Assembly: GCA_037039685.1 (NCBI GenBank) | Contig: JAWNGF010000013.1 | Coordinates: 1,385,001-1,449,000, forward strand | Origin: Ceratobasidium sp. AG-K | Taxonomy: Eukaryota; Basidiomycota; Agaricomycetes; Cantharellales; Ceratobasidiaceae | Direction of reading: 5' to 3' | DNA length: 64,000 nt | In this document: positions 37,959 through 50,800 of the stretch, piece by piece | How the letters are laid out: every line of letters begins with the position of its first letter | How positions within the stretch are numbered: position 1 is the first letter of the stretch | Notes under the pieces: model-generated | What the model was told of the DNA's origin: nothing | The model's input: only the letters and a program-made list of their open reading frames with translations | The model's database searches: none | Program-made: the position numbers and the translations under genes

Positions 37959-39165
37959 TCATGACATCACTTGAGCACCATCAACGGAGATTGTTTGTCC
38001 TTTATCAGATAGTGATGATTAGTTTTCGGAGACTCTCCTTTCTTAGTGTTACCGACCCGTAATGTAGGATGCCCCAGGAGATGCCAGAAAGCTGACGAGT
38101 GCGGCGACTTCCTCGGGTTCGCCCATGCGTTTGAGAGGAACTTGATCGATCATCTAAAAAGTCAACATATTGAGTTTGCTTCAATGGAGAATGGTTAGAG
38201 GACTGACCTTTTGAACAAAGGCCGGGCCGGTGGAAGCCGCTAGATGTATGAAAATAAGGGATAAAACTAGTGCGGAGATGGATACAATATTCCGCGTACC
38301 CAATGGTGTATTGATCGGCTCGGGAGCATATGCGTTCACAGTGATCCCATACTGCCCCCACTCGAGTGCGGCAGTCTGGGTGATCGCGCGGATCGCGAAC
38401 TTGGATGTGCAGTATGGCGTGCGCTCAGCCTGGCCTACAAACATATCCGAATCAGTATAGAAAGAAACACGTCCTATTGCAAGTCGAACATACCTCTCAA
38501 GCCAAATACACTGCTCGCACCAATGATCCGACCACCACGCTCCGGTCCTTGCTTGATCATCTGTCTGACGGCTGCACGATAACAGTACAACGTCCCCTTG
38601 CAGTTCACCGACATGACTTTATCAAAACTCTCGTCGGGCACTGGCTATCATCAGAACGCATGTGATGAAGTTCATGGAATTAACTTGCTGTCTAAAAGCG
38701 TCACCCCGGGGACCCGTATGCCTGCATTGGCAACCATCTAAACAATAATGTGAATGAGAGTCACCTTGAAATAAACTGTAGAAGGGTGATATACCACGTC
38801 TAGTCCGCCAAATGCGCCAGTAGTTTTCTGGACCATCTCTGTCACCTCGATTTCCTTCGAGACATCGGCAGGTAGTGAGAGTGCCTGTCCTCCTCTTGAT
38901 ACTACCTCGGTAACGAGTTCGGTAATCTCATCTATTTTTGATGGTAAATCGTTGATGCCCACTGCGCATCCATCATTCGCAAGACCTGAGACGGTGCATT
39001 GCGTAAGTGTCTTGATCTTGAGCATTGATTGAACGAAGCTGTACTAACGAAGGGTAATAGCCCTTCCGATTCCTGTAAATATGTATATGTTAGAGAGATT
39101 TTGTGTTTGTTCTGCACTAGGAGCATACCTTGAGCCGCTCCAGTGACTATTGCTACCCGCGGCAT
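37959..39165 (-). CDS. Short-chain dehydrogenase/reductase (classical SDR)
   Basis: An NAD(P)-dependent oxidoreductase; the substrate is unknown. The ATG at 39165 gives [13 protein letters not shown], and after an intron IGRAITLR completes the TGxxxGIG cofactor motif. Further marks: [23 protein letters not shown] (NAG motif), [34 protein letters not shown] (catalytic Ser), [20 protein letters not shown] (YxxxK), [18 protein letters not shown], and the last exons [20 protein letters not shown] and [13 protein letters not shown]. The layout matches acetoin/diacetyl-reductase-like and related classical SDRs of about 260 residues. The C-terminal DGG signature is DGA here. At least five introns are inferred. 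A TATA-like element lies about 55-60 nt upstream. Confidence 0.92.
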
Positions 39166-39218
39166 GATGGACTATCCAAACTCGTAATCCCCTGTGAAGC
39201 TCCAGCACAAGCGCTAAG

Positions 39219-39226
39219 CTTATAAA
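39219..39226 (-). promoter_or_regulatory. TATA-like box of the SDR gene
   Basis: Reads TTTATAAG on the minus strand, about 54-61 nt upstream of the start at 39165. Confidence 0.5.
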
Positions 39227-39716
39227 CCCAGGGACACCCACTGCAGCCCCCTTCTGCTGCGTCAAGTAGACAAGAAATATCTCTGGCAAGCAGTTACTTT
39301 TGGCCCATAATTGTGGTTTATGATGTATTTGATGGGTCTAACGGGACTTCGGCCTCTCCGGAGATGCCGGGTAATTCCCGATCATAAGGCGCTGTTATAT
39401 GCGCATACGCAGCACACGTCGTAGGAAATGACCCGACGCTGGGATGCGCAGCAGCTTGAGGGTACCGCAGGTGGTATGATGGTTTATCCGACTACGAGGT
39501 GCTGTGTGGACGCCAATTGTCTGCGGTGGATACCTATGCTCTCCGGTAACTACGTTAGGTCCACTATGAGAGAAGAAATAGAGTCGTGTCGAAGGATCTC
39601 AATACGGGCTTGGGTGGGCGAAAAAAATCGTATGCTTGTATCTTAGACGGGCCAGATGGTGGGTCGTGACCGAGCGACAGAAAACGTCGACTCGAATCCA
39701 TTCGGTCACGTGTTCA

Positions 39717-40880
39717 CATTGCAAAATTGCCAAAAATGTTTTGACTTTTGCATTAGTCTTGCATTAGTCTGAGTTGTAATCACCATTAGTGATTGGTTCC
39801 AATGGCCCTCACTTCTATTTTCTAATGATCTATTGCTCTGGAATTGTAATCTGGATTAGTGCTGACTTGTAATGCCTGATTAGTCCAAAGTTGTAATAAG
39901 CAACTACTTCTGACTTGTAATCAGCATTATTGATGGACTTGTAATCCAGAGTGGTGCTATTGCGTTGCAAAATTGACAAAAATGTCTTGACTTTTCATTA
40001 GTATTGGGTAGAAGTAATGCGGATTGGTATTGGACTTGTAATCGGAATAAGTGAGAACTTGTAATGGCTGATTAGTCTGGACTTGTAATCAGCTATTTGT
40101 TTCTGGGCATAATCTGGATTAGTTCTGACTTGTAATGAGCATTAATCTGGACTTGTAATCTGGATTAGTGCTGTTGCTTTGCAAAATTGCCAAAAATGTT
40201 TTGAGAATTCATTTATCCTGAGTTGTAATCGGCATTAGTCTTGACTTGTGATTTGCGAGTTGCTGATGTTTAATGGGTTCCGAGTTTTGGGGGCGGCTGC
40301 CACCCGCAAGCGGGTCCCGTCAGCCTTATTATACACGTTAACACCCTCTAGTGGGTGGGTTTAGTTGGTGCGCTGGGTGCATAACCTAACAACCTAACTT
40401 AACAACATAACCTAACTGCGTGTTTTGCTGATTCAGAGCTGTGTCGGAAGTTGATTAACACAAACTTTGTAATCAGCGTTAGTCCCAAATTGTAATGGCC
40501 ATTAGTATTTGGGAGTAATGGCTGAGTATTTATCCCTTGTAATTGTCATTTATACTTGGTTGGAATCTCAATTAGTCCCGACTTGTAATGCGGGATTAGT
40601 GTCAACTTGTAATCAGAAGTATTAGTCCTGACTTGGAATTGCTCATTAGTGTCAGGGGTGTTGCGTTGCAAAGTTGGCAAAAATGTTTGGAAGTCGGGAT
40701 TAGTCTTGTGTTGTATTCTGGAGTAGACCTCATTAGTCCTGACTTGTAATTGGGATAAGTCGGAACTTGCAAATATCCATTGGTCTTGACTTGTAATCAG
40801 CCATTAGCACTGGATTAGGTTCCACTGGATTTTAGTGTTGCAATCTCCATTAGTGATTTGTACCAATTACCCTCCATACT
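39717..40880. repeat. Degenerate TTGTAAT/CATTAGT repeat tract, CpG-poor
   Basis: Dozens of imperfect copies of a ~24-bp word of the type GACTTGTAATCxGxATTAGTC run across the block. A longer box, GCAAAATTGCCAAAAATGTT, recurs at 39721, 39967, 40181 and 40678 with small changes. CpG is almost absent except for an inset near 40290-40420 (GGGGGCGGCTGCC... and repeated CCTAAC words). It lies upstream of the unrecognised gene at 41190 and may be its promoter/terminal repeat region or the subterminal part of a mobile element. Confidence 0.65.
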
Positions 40881-41189
40881 GCTTTTTGTCCTACTCCCCA
40901 CTCCCCTCATCCCTCTATGCTGTGTTATTTGTCACCATCTCTAGACTTACCTCCTCCCATATCCCTGTTGGACTGGCTCATTGAGATACCCCCCCAGCCC
41001 CATCAGTGGTATCATGATTAGTCATTGCCCCAACATCATTCTGGACCCTGTCAATTTTTTTTGTCTGGTTTTGTTTACAGCCCTACCTCTATATAAATAC
41101 CTCCCTCTCCCAGTTTTTCCTCCCTTGCTTTCTTCCCCCCCTCTCCCAGCCCAGTCTGTCCCACCAAACCTCCAATCAGATTCCTCCTC

Positions 41190-44062
41190 ATGCTTACTCA
41201 CCCAGCCCCACTCCTCAAGCCTCTCCTTGACTGCAATCTACCTGATATCACTAGTGGCTCACTTTTGGAATTCCAAGCTGTCTATGAGGATCTAGCTGCC
41301 TCAGAAGGCCTCTTGACCTCAGAATATGGAGCCCACACCCACTTTGCACTCACCGGACACTATGCTAAGCTTGGTGACAATCATCGGATGAAGATCCAGC
41401 CCCAAACCTTGGAAATACCTGCCTATCGTCTTGCAAAGCATTGTGATGTGGATTCAGCAATTGGCTTTGTCTATGAGGACGACACCTTCCCTTTGCTCCC
41501 AGGGCACACAGTTTTCCACCAGGTTCTCAACAATTTTGATTACACCCTGAGAGCCACCCTCCACCTTCCTCCATGCAGCATTCCCCCTTCAGGTGGTCAA
41601 GGAGATGACACTGTGAGTCATTGCAGTCAATTGAATTGTTTTGACTCAGCCAACCATCACTGTCTCTGAACCCAAACCTTTTGGCAGTGGATTGATCATG
41701 GTCACATGCCTAATGCATCCATGGCCTTCATCAGTGGTGCCAATGTCCAGAAAATCCAAATCCGATACATGTTTCCATCAGCAGTCCACTACCGACAGCC
41801 CGGCAGAGGGAACACTATTAGCCATGACCGTATGGCCCATTTCTATGATCTTGGTGTCCGACCTTCTGTCCTTGAGGTTCTTCCTCTTACTTCACATGGT
41901 GACTGGCCCATTGATCATCAAGATGAGGTGTTCCGTGCCACTCGTTCTAATGGGCAAATTGTCTACACACCACGTTCCATTCCCTCAACCCACATGAGTG
42001 CATTCTTGAAAGCACTGCATAAGCATGTGCGGGCTTCTGATGAGCTCAGTTGGGCAGTGGATTTTTTTCTTCAGATTCAGATTCAAGGCTGCAAACAAGG
42101 GACCAAGCATCAACCTCCTCCTCCAGTTTCTGCTGACATCGATGCTGAAGCTAGCCTTGAGACAGAGGATGCATTTGACCAGATGCGTGGTGGTGCCGTC
42201 ATGGATGCACTTCATCCATTTGAATGCCCTGGAATTGGTTCCTGACAACTGGTGGATTGATATTGCAACAACAGTCCACCTTTCAGACCGTGGATATAGC
42301 CTACTCATTTCAGCCACGCAGCACGACTGGCTCATTGGTGAGCTGACTGGAGAATCAGTGGTGGAAGCAGCTGCACGTATCAGGCGCGGCAAAGCTAGCG
42401 GTTATTTTCTTGATGAGACAGCACACCTTGGATCTGTAGCTGGCTTTCGACTGCGCTCCGAAGGAAATCACCCAAACCCCAACGGAGTGACGTATATACA
42501 AGCTTACACAACTGAGAAAAGCTTGACGGCGCTCAAGGATGGGGGCTACTTCGCAAAGCATCTCGAACCAAAAGCAATATTCAGGGATTACAAACAGGCA
42601 CTTAACAACCACCTCATGAAGTTGGAGAATGTCTTTCGAGAGGCTAGGGGTGTTGCACATTCGGTAGACGTGCGACTGGAGTCTCGAGTGTCATACTGGG
42701 ATGCATACAAAGCTCACCGGTACATCTCCAACAACCTCCTAACGTCGTGTCTTGTAATGGTGAAATCCAAGGACTTCTGGTAAGTGGCAATCGACCGGCG
42801 GTCGATTTGTGAAACACAGGAGGAGCTGACACATGCACAGGCAATGGAAGATTACACGAGTGGAAGCAATTATAGCAGCCCTTTCTGAGCTCCACCCAAA
42901 ACTCCCGCAGGTTCCTGCACAGAAACTTGGTGCACCAGCAACTCTGGCTATCGCACTCTGCTGGCTCACCAATGCCATGGTTAACCGACCTGAGCAGGGC
43001 AGCGACTTTGACGTACTCGCGGATACGATCAGTGTGCACGAAGAGCGTCGCAGCGTACTCACACCCATCCGACCGCTAAACGCATGCTTCCTCCACTCCC
43101 TCATCAACGAGCCATACCTTCGCATCTCCTCCCACAGGTGTCTCGATATTGCCTACATTGCTCGGCTATGTGGGATCAAAGGAGGGGCACCAGAGGGAGA
43201 ACTCCGTACGTTGGTCTTACGCCAGGTGCGGACCCTCGATGCGCTCTGGGGGAAGCCGCTTCCACAGTGGGGGGACAATCCAGGAAGTGCGAGTGGTAGT
43301 CAGGCCGTTGCCAAACGCCCAGCAGGTGTCGGAAAAGTCAGTCGTGCTAAACGGTTGAGGCTCCATGTGTCGGCGGACAACGAGGCGGTGATTGGCTCAG
43401 ACGAAGAAGGAGTACCAGAAGGACAGCCAGTAGCTGGTTACGCATCCGAAGAGGAAGACCCCGAAGTTGCTGCAGTTGGCATCGGATACCGGGAGTCACT
43501 CGAAAGCATTTTCCGTCGGATGGCGGGCGAGATGATGCTCAAGGTCCCAAGCAACAAGCAGCACGGGAGTTGGAGGCTTGCAGGGGATGGCCAGTGCTCG
43601 CAGCTGACATTCAAGACACTGTGTGATTCAAAGGAGCTCCCCCAGCTATTTACAACGTGGCGACAGGTATCATCAGTGACCCAATGGAACAACACGGTCG
43701 AGAAGTTGTTCCCGACACCAACTCAATTTCTTCACGTATCTACGGACCGCGACGGCCAGCCAAAGGGCACCTACTTACAAGGGCTTGCACAATGCTCGTG
43801 GTTTCAGAGCTGGACCACACTTATTGGTACAGTGGATGCACCGAAACAGGATGTTGATGCACTGGTTAACTTCACACGCAAGAAAATACACAGCCAGGTT
43901 CAATGGTTACCGCTCGGAAAATGTGACCGCTTGTGGGCGGCAGATGGGTCAGCACGGGGGGTAACTGTGCACGGAGACAGCACGGGGGGCAGATTAGGGG
44001 TGATTATTGTCCTCAACCCTGTACACTGTACAAATGTAGATATACCCGGAGGCAAGTTGTAG
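41190..44062 (+). CDS. Large protein of unknown function, probably element-encoded
   Basis: I do not recognise the family. The first exon starts at ATG 41190 (MLTHPAPLLKPLLDCNLPDI), with an intron from about 41612 to 41687. The second exon starts WIDHGHMPNASMAF and includes YDLGVRPSVLEVLPLTSHGD. Near 42195 the frame changes: upstream ends DAFDQM in one frame and the next frame continues VVVPSWMHFIHLNALELVPD then NWWIDIATTVHLSDRGYSLL. This is a frameshift or an unseen intron. A clean intron at 42782-42839 leads into WKITRVEAIIAALSELHPKL and a long exon with an acidic stretch (GYASEEEDPEVAAV), ending VHCTNVDIPGGKL at 44062. No catalytic motif, signal or membrane segment stands out. The first half is CpG-poor and the second half is not. 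Confidence 0.55.
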
Positions 44063-44199
44063 AGTTTCTTATCAATGTTTATTTTGGTACTGTCTTAATT
44101 AGTTCTGAAAGCGTGTATCATACTCCACGGCTCAAGTCATTTGGGTTGGCACACTTTCATCAACACGGTTAAGTTATCTCACAGCCAAGGGATTATTCA

Positions 44200-45330
44200 C
44201 CAATCACCACTTATTGCAGCCTGGAGGTTGTAAGCTGCCGTTTCTGAGCATGGGCGGAGTGTCTCACAATGGGTCGCAAGGTGCACAATGCGAACGGCGG
44301 TCGGGAGCTGGTCTCAATCTCAGATGAACAATGAGTAGGGCATAGCGCCCTCAGGCAATCACCATGCGCATCACACGAACTGCGGTCGAGAGATGCCTTA
44401 TGGGTAGAACCGCTCCAGCTGGAGTACAATATGCGACCAAGGGCATCAGATGTACAATGGGTTACTGCGGTCGAGAGGTGCTTGCAGGCAAACCCACCCC
44501 AGCAGGAGTGGAAGATGTATCCTGAGGTGCCTGGCGCGCAATGCGTACCGCGGCCGAAGCATGCGTGTGGGAACGCTTCCCGCATCAGGGACAAAACGGC
44601 TACCATAGACATATAACGCATAGTGCATATCGTGGTTAAGAGGTGCTTGCAGCCGACCGCATCCTTACGCACCAGGCGCACAGTGCGTACTGCGGTCGCA
44701 GCATATGTGTGGGAACGCTTGCCGCATCAGAGACAAACCAGCTACCATAGACATATAATGCATCGTACATATAGTTGTTGTGAGGTGCTCGCATGCAGAC
44801 ACATTCGTGGGCACCGGGTGCACATTGCGTACGGCGGTCGCAGCATGCCTGTAGGGACTCTTGCCGCATCAGAGACGAAACGGCTACCACAGATATGTAA
44901 TGCATTGTCCATACATTGGTTCAGGGGTGCTTGCAGGCACACACGTCTTTAGGCACCGGGCGCACATTGCGTACTGCGGTCGCAGCATGCATGTAGGAAT
45001 GCTTGCCGCCTCAGAGACAAAACGGCAAACATAGCCATATAACGCATGGTACATATCGTGGTTGAGAGGTGCTCGCAAGCAGTCCTACCTAGACAACCAT
45101 GGACTGTGCTTCACTACAAACTAGGCGGATAAAGCGAACTGCAATCGGGGAATGCTCGCGACCCTTCTTTTGCAGCTCCGTCATAGGAGCTCCAATAAAC
45201 AAGACATGTGATGCGAACTGCGGTCGGGACCTGCTTGCGGGCAACGAACGGTCCCCGATGAAGAACTAGATGAGGCATTACTCTAGGAGAAGGTTGCATT
45301 CGACATATGGTGGCCGTGAGATGCAACACG
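44200..45330. repeat. Tandem satellite, 142-bp unit, carrying a GCGTACTGCGGTCGC word
   Basis: Successive units align at about 44529, 44671, 44813 and 44955, exactly 142 bp apart. Each has ACTGCGGTCG(C), AGCATG, GTGGGAACGCTTGCCGCATC, AGAGACAAAACGGCTACCAT, then CATATAACGCAT and GAGGTGCTTGCAG. Degenerate units continue to the left (near 44265-44470) and right (near 45110-45340). The word GCGTACTGCGGTCGC differs by one base from the 15-mer repeated at 50.2-50.4 and 55.9-58.7 kb. Confidence 0.85.
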
Positions 45331-47858
45331 GTTCAACTCTGTTCTAAGGCTTACCCAAGAGCTGAATGTACACAATGATATATGTCTACTAACTGCGGTG
45401 TTTGTTTCACGTATCTATATAATCCCCTCAGTCTTAGAAGGACTCCTCCCGACCCCCTCCATCACTTTTAAATGCTTTATTTGTAGCCAGCGGCAAATGG
45501 CTCTCTGCTCGGCTGATACCCGAGTACTTTATATATATAGTGAATGCGTGCAGCAAACTCTTCGTTGATACATACAATCCACCGTCTATTCACTCGTGTG
45601 ATTATATACATTGTTTTGCCACAGCATGTTTGGTAACGGGAGCTTTGCAATCAATCATCTTCCTCTCGAGCAGCTGCAGTACCGAATTATGCAGGGCACA
45701 AGCGTTGGGCTTTGCATTCTGGCTTATCTTCGGCCAGGGCTAGATAGCAGCCTAGGAATAACTGATTGGGGCGCTTTTGCGGGTTGTGCACATCACCTAC
45801 CTGACGGTGATAAATGTATATGTGGCGTCGCTCCGACGATGCGGTCAGCCTTTGGACACGCATATAGTCGCCATTCATACCAGGAACCCAGCTCCCTAAT
45901 TGTCAAATATGATTCGGCGGCTTTCTTGTATTGTTGATCAGCCAGAAGCGTCCATGGGAACTCGAGCCCTGATTCCGGCTCCCGAATGGAAAGCTCAAGA
46001 TGCCGCTATCGTTAGCGATGAGTCGAATTAACAACGAAGAAGAAACCCACCCTGTGCCAGGGTCGGTCAGGACCATTTTTCGACTCAGTTACAGCCTACC
46101 GAGCACTGAGTCAAGCGATGATACACCCTTCACGCATGAGCCGAGTACGATACCACCATGCCAGCTACACTACCATTGTCCAATACATAGTTTGAACACC
46201 TGAAATGGACTTACAAAGCCCGTCCGAGCGCTCGAGCGCGATGCTGAGACCCCCGCGGGAATTGTCGCACGACAGCCCTGTAAGAGCCCAAAGAGACGCA
46301 CTCTGACTCGGCAGAATAGATTGTGAATGCTGAAGGCTGACCTGAGTGGACTATGTCCTTGCCCGACGTGGACTCAAGTTTGATAAAGCCAAATTGTTTG
46401 CAAAGCGACCCAACGATCTGAAAGTGAAGGCATCGAACCCAACGGGTTAATATGCGAGCTCGATGACAGCTAAGCGTTCAGCGACAACCAATACGGGGAC
46501 GTGCTAAGGTACTTACGAGACGGAACATATAGTCCCGAGGTGCCGGGGCAGGCATCAGGAGCCACCATCGGGTCCTAGACAAACCCCTCGTGTGATCCTC
46601 AAGGAAACCGACGACGAGAACGACAATAACTCGGCGACTCGGTTCCTTCCCAACAGTGATCTGAGACCAGTAAGAGCGCTACACCTTCGGGCAAGGGTAA
46701 AAAAGGCAACACATCCAAGAAATCGAAGTAACAATCAAGTAAAAACGTACCAAAAACGTACCCGAGCCAGGCACGGAGCCCTCGAGGCAACCTGATAGAC
46801 ACCGCCAGGCCCCAAGAGCGGCGGGTACCTCGAGCTATTAATAGACGGCAAGAACGCTCGTCTTGCGAGTATGCCTACCGCGAGAGGACGGATCTGAACA
46901 CTCACTGTCCGAATCCCAGGAAATAGCCGCCAATACTTACTAACCTCGTCAATGGCAACATCAGCCAGATTTCGATGTGATTCGCAAACGGATCGAGCAA
47001 TTTGACGATGGATGTAGGCGGAGCAAACTTAAAACACCCCAGTCACTGGTTGAATAATCGCCGAGAGCAAGCCCGTCGCAACATGAGTTTGGACAGTCTA
47101 AACGAATTTTCGGGTGGTGGTCAAAGCGGTAAGCACGGCCGTGATCGAGCAGAGGGACAACGCACTTCCAGGAAGTTGGGTCGGGGTCAGAAAGAGCTGA
47201 AGGCGCAGCGGCCAGGTTAAGACTGACCCTGTTGACTGCACGTCAACAGGTACTAATTCGAGCCCAGACTCAGAACGAGCCCGTTGCAATCAGGGTTCAG
47301 ACAGTTGGAACAAGTTGTTGAATGGTCCAAGCAGCAAGTGCAGTCGCAATCGAGCAGAGAAATTGCGCAATTCCAGGGAAACAGACTCGCAGCTCAAACG
47401 AAGCCAAGAATGCTAAGCAACGAGATGATTACCGAGTCGAAGTGAGAGCTGCCAAGTTGGGACCCGAAGAGAAGGTCCAAGTATTGTTAGTAGTTGTAGT
47501 GTGGCGCATCAGTAGGGGATTGTTTAAGACCGAAGCTGTGCTAAGGCGCTAGCGAATAATGACACCGTATCTGATTGAGTGACACGTGCCATATCTCTTC
47601 TCCGAATCGATCACGAGCCGACATTGGGCCAGGTATGGCAGGCTTCTACATATACTGGAACATGGCAGCAGTAGCAGGCTCCTCCCTGTTTGCACAGAAT
47701 CTGTATATATTAGTATCGAAGATATACATATTGCATTTTGTATAGAAGGAATTGTGCAGAATTACTCGAAACGACGAAGTCTGTATATAAATGGTAATAC
47801 AAGCAGAAGGGTGTGACGCGGCCGGGTGACCCCGAAGCGCCAAGCAGTTGGATACTAA
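45331..47858. other. Degenerate accessory stretch, possible coding relics
   Basis: Short plus-strand stretches near 46000-46200, 46570-46790 (LKETDDENDNNSATRFLP, then a Lys-rich part) and 47000-47220 (GGANLKHPSHWLNNRREQ) have a gag-like, charged and disordered look but are broken by stops, with no recognisable domain. They could be remains of a retroelement gag or of an element gene. Nothing else is supported. Confidence 0.3.
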
Positions 47859-50800
47859 GTGCTTGCACCCACTCGTGTGTCCCGTACGCCGTATGCAAGA
47901 CCACTCTGTGATCATCGGCCGGACCTTGACCAACAGCTCAACGCCCTATACGTAAGAAGCCTCATGCAGGCATCAAACATGCACAATCAATCGGGCAAGC
48001 CATTGCTTTTTGAGCCTCCTCGAGTGGATGTATGCGTGATGTTTAGCGAGGTTGTAACCTCCCCTGTTGACGATCTGGGGTAAGATCAGGTCGCGTACAA
48101 CAGTCTAGAATTGGTGTGTGACGTTGACGACTCACGGTGAAAGTCGCTGCGAGAAGCCGCGTGAGTTTAGCTACGCTGTGCCTAGCTCGTGAGCTCCACG
48201 ACTTGGGCAGCGTGTCTTTTCAATAAAACTTTTGTATGCTAATAGTTCGGCGTACGATCTAAGGCATTACACGCTGCACGGAGTGGGCTTCTCGAGCGAG
48301 AATTGATCAATACGTATGAAGGCCATCTAACTTGCATCGGAGACGTCCAAATCGGGGATTGGCCTCCCATAGATACTTTTCCCCGTGAGCGAGCTTGGTG
48401 GTTTAAAGAGGGAAAATCCTCTCTCGCAAGCTTGTTTCGACATCCCCTTCTGTGTCGACTTAATGGCGCCGGTTAACCTCACGTTTGCGACACTGGTACA
48501 TCGCTTTGCGGAACACGAAGTACCCCCCGACGACCAGCCATGGAACTTCTTTCCATTCTCCAACCCCGTCTTTTGTGAGAACGCCGGTATTCCCTCCGTG
48601 GAGATTGGCCTGTCGCAACCTCCTAGCGGCAAATTTGGTAGCTTAGTCGGTCCTGCTGTGCGTCGGCAATGGCCAAAGAGAGTTGAAGGCGCGCTGGAGT
48701 TCCTTAGACATTGCGATGAACAACGGCGCCGAATGAAGCAGGCGAACAAGAAGTTTTCGATGGAGTCATTTCAGATCATTATGAGGAGAGCACCGAGGGT
48801 AGACGACTGGAACTGGCTCGCCACGCAATTTTTTAGCGTACCGGGCGGTCTATATGCGAAGCTCAAAGACCTCATGCGGGACCATGGATGCGATGCGGAG
48901 GAAGCATATCGGGCAATTCGAGAGGACAAGGTGGGTATAATTTCAAACAAATCTTCCAATAGCTTACATTCTACAAAATTACTACTAAGATATATCGATT
49001 GGGGGACAAATTTAAAGAGTCTGATGTGAAAGAAACTACAAAATACGACGACGTGTTCCTGGCGGCTCGGGAGCCGCTCGGTCGTTCGCTGTTGGGTGAT
49101 ATGAACGGCAATGGGCGTCTTCCGGTTAGGTGAGTGAGCTGGTAACGCGACACTGTTTGAGCACTAACTCCTTGCCGTCCGCCCGAGCAGAGCGTTCCCG
49201 CTTGTTCGTGCGCTGACATTCAGGTTCTTTGAGACTGGGTCCCGGACCTTGAGGGGTAACCTCGGCAAGCTCAAAGAGTTTGAAACGATGCTTGTCCAAT
49301 GCTATGCCGGTGAGTAAACCCAAAATAGCACGGCGATGATGGGCTCACAGATTCCAGACGCGCAAGCTAAGCCAGGCTACCGGATACTGCAGAAGGCGAT
49401 AGGCTTGTTCGGCAAGGTCGTCAGCCTGCAACGTGTGATGGGTATCACCGAGAAAGAAGAAGAGGAGGTAGTGTGGCGCCTCAAGCTTGACACGCTGATG
49501 GAGACCTTGGGTCGAAAACGAGAGGGGAATAGAAGTGAGTATGGTCGCGTTAACCTACATACCAAAGCTGAGCGACCTTACCAGCGGTGCGAACCAAGGC
49601 GACACACCCACTGGCACGTCTGGTCTCAGAAGAAGACCTAGATAAGGCGTGGAAGTTTTATCGCGAGCAGATTTGGCGACCGAGCGATCCGACATTAACC
49701 GAATCGCAGGTGGATGCCTGCACTGACGATCTGTTCGAAGGGCCGCTCAAGGGAATGAACGACTTCCCGCTCAATGCTGGAGTGGAAAAGTGGTCCAGCA
49801 GGTCGCCGGCCGAGATCAAGACAATGCTTGGAATCCCCGAAGAGGGATTGCCGGGCTGCGCTCGTGGACCAGATGGGAAGTTGGCAAGGGAGCCGATGGG
49901 GCACCAGTGGGCTGCTGTCCTTGAATTGGTCAACCGATCGTTTACCGAGGATGGTGGGGAAGGCGATCCGACGGTGTTGGCGGACGAGGTCGGTATGGGG
50001 AAAACGGTCCAAGTGATTGTATTCATCCAGGTGCTTTGGCATCTAAAGTCGCTCCAGCGGCTGGACAAGGAGCAGCCGCTCGAGGTGGGAACCCGATGGC
50101 CGGCATTCCTAGGTAAGTGATCCCCCGGGATGAGGAGCATATCGTGCTGACAGAGATTGTCACTTGCCTAACCACAACTCGCGTACTCCGGTCGCATCTC
50201 TCACACGGAACACCGGTTTAACCTGTTTGGCCACGCATATACCCCCTCCAACTGCACACCATCGTCACAACCTTTGTACTCCGGTCGCAACCCTGGTGTC
50301 AAATATATCCGTCCAACTGGTTCTGCTCGGCATACTGACGCTTTGGCGTGGTATCAAATTTACTCACACATAACTGCCGTACTCCGGTCGCAAACGACGC
50401 AATTGGCCATGGCATTGTCTGTGGACAGGCTCCCGCACGTCGTTCATGGGCCGAGGTGCTATTCCCGCCCTTCCGACGCTAATTGTCGTACCCCAGACCT
50501 TGCGTGTCCAGTGGACGTCCGAGCTCGATACCTGGCTCTCCCCGACAGCCTGCCATATCCTCAACTATCGCGGTAATGACACTGAACGCAAGATCTTTTT
50601 CGAGCCTCGATCCCTGTATGCTCAAGCAATGGAGCGAGACCATTCCGAGAGGACAATAATTCTCGCCGAAGCCCCAGTAAGTACGTCCCTTGTTCAAACG
50701 GCAGAGCGCTGACTGGCCATCCAGTCGGTGCAATTCGAGGGTCGCTCGCTTCTGCTGCAAAACGGCAACCGAGCACGGGCAGAGCCAAGTACGGGCCCCC

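Noticed and set aside
44430..45080. Cys/His-rich open frames that look like small secreted proteins or zinc fingers
   Set aside because: They repeat with the 142-bp satellite unit in several frames and have no splice or start context.
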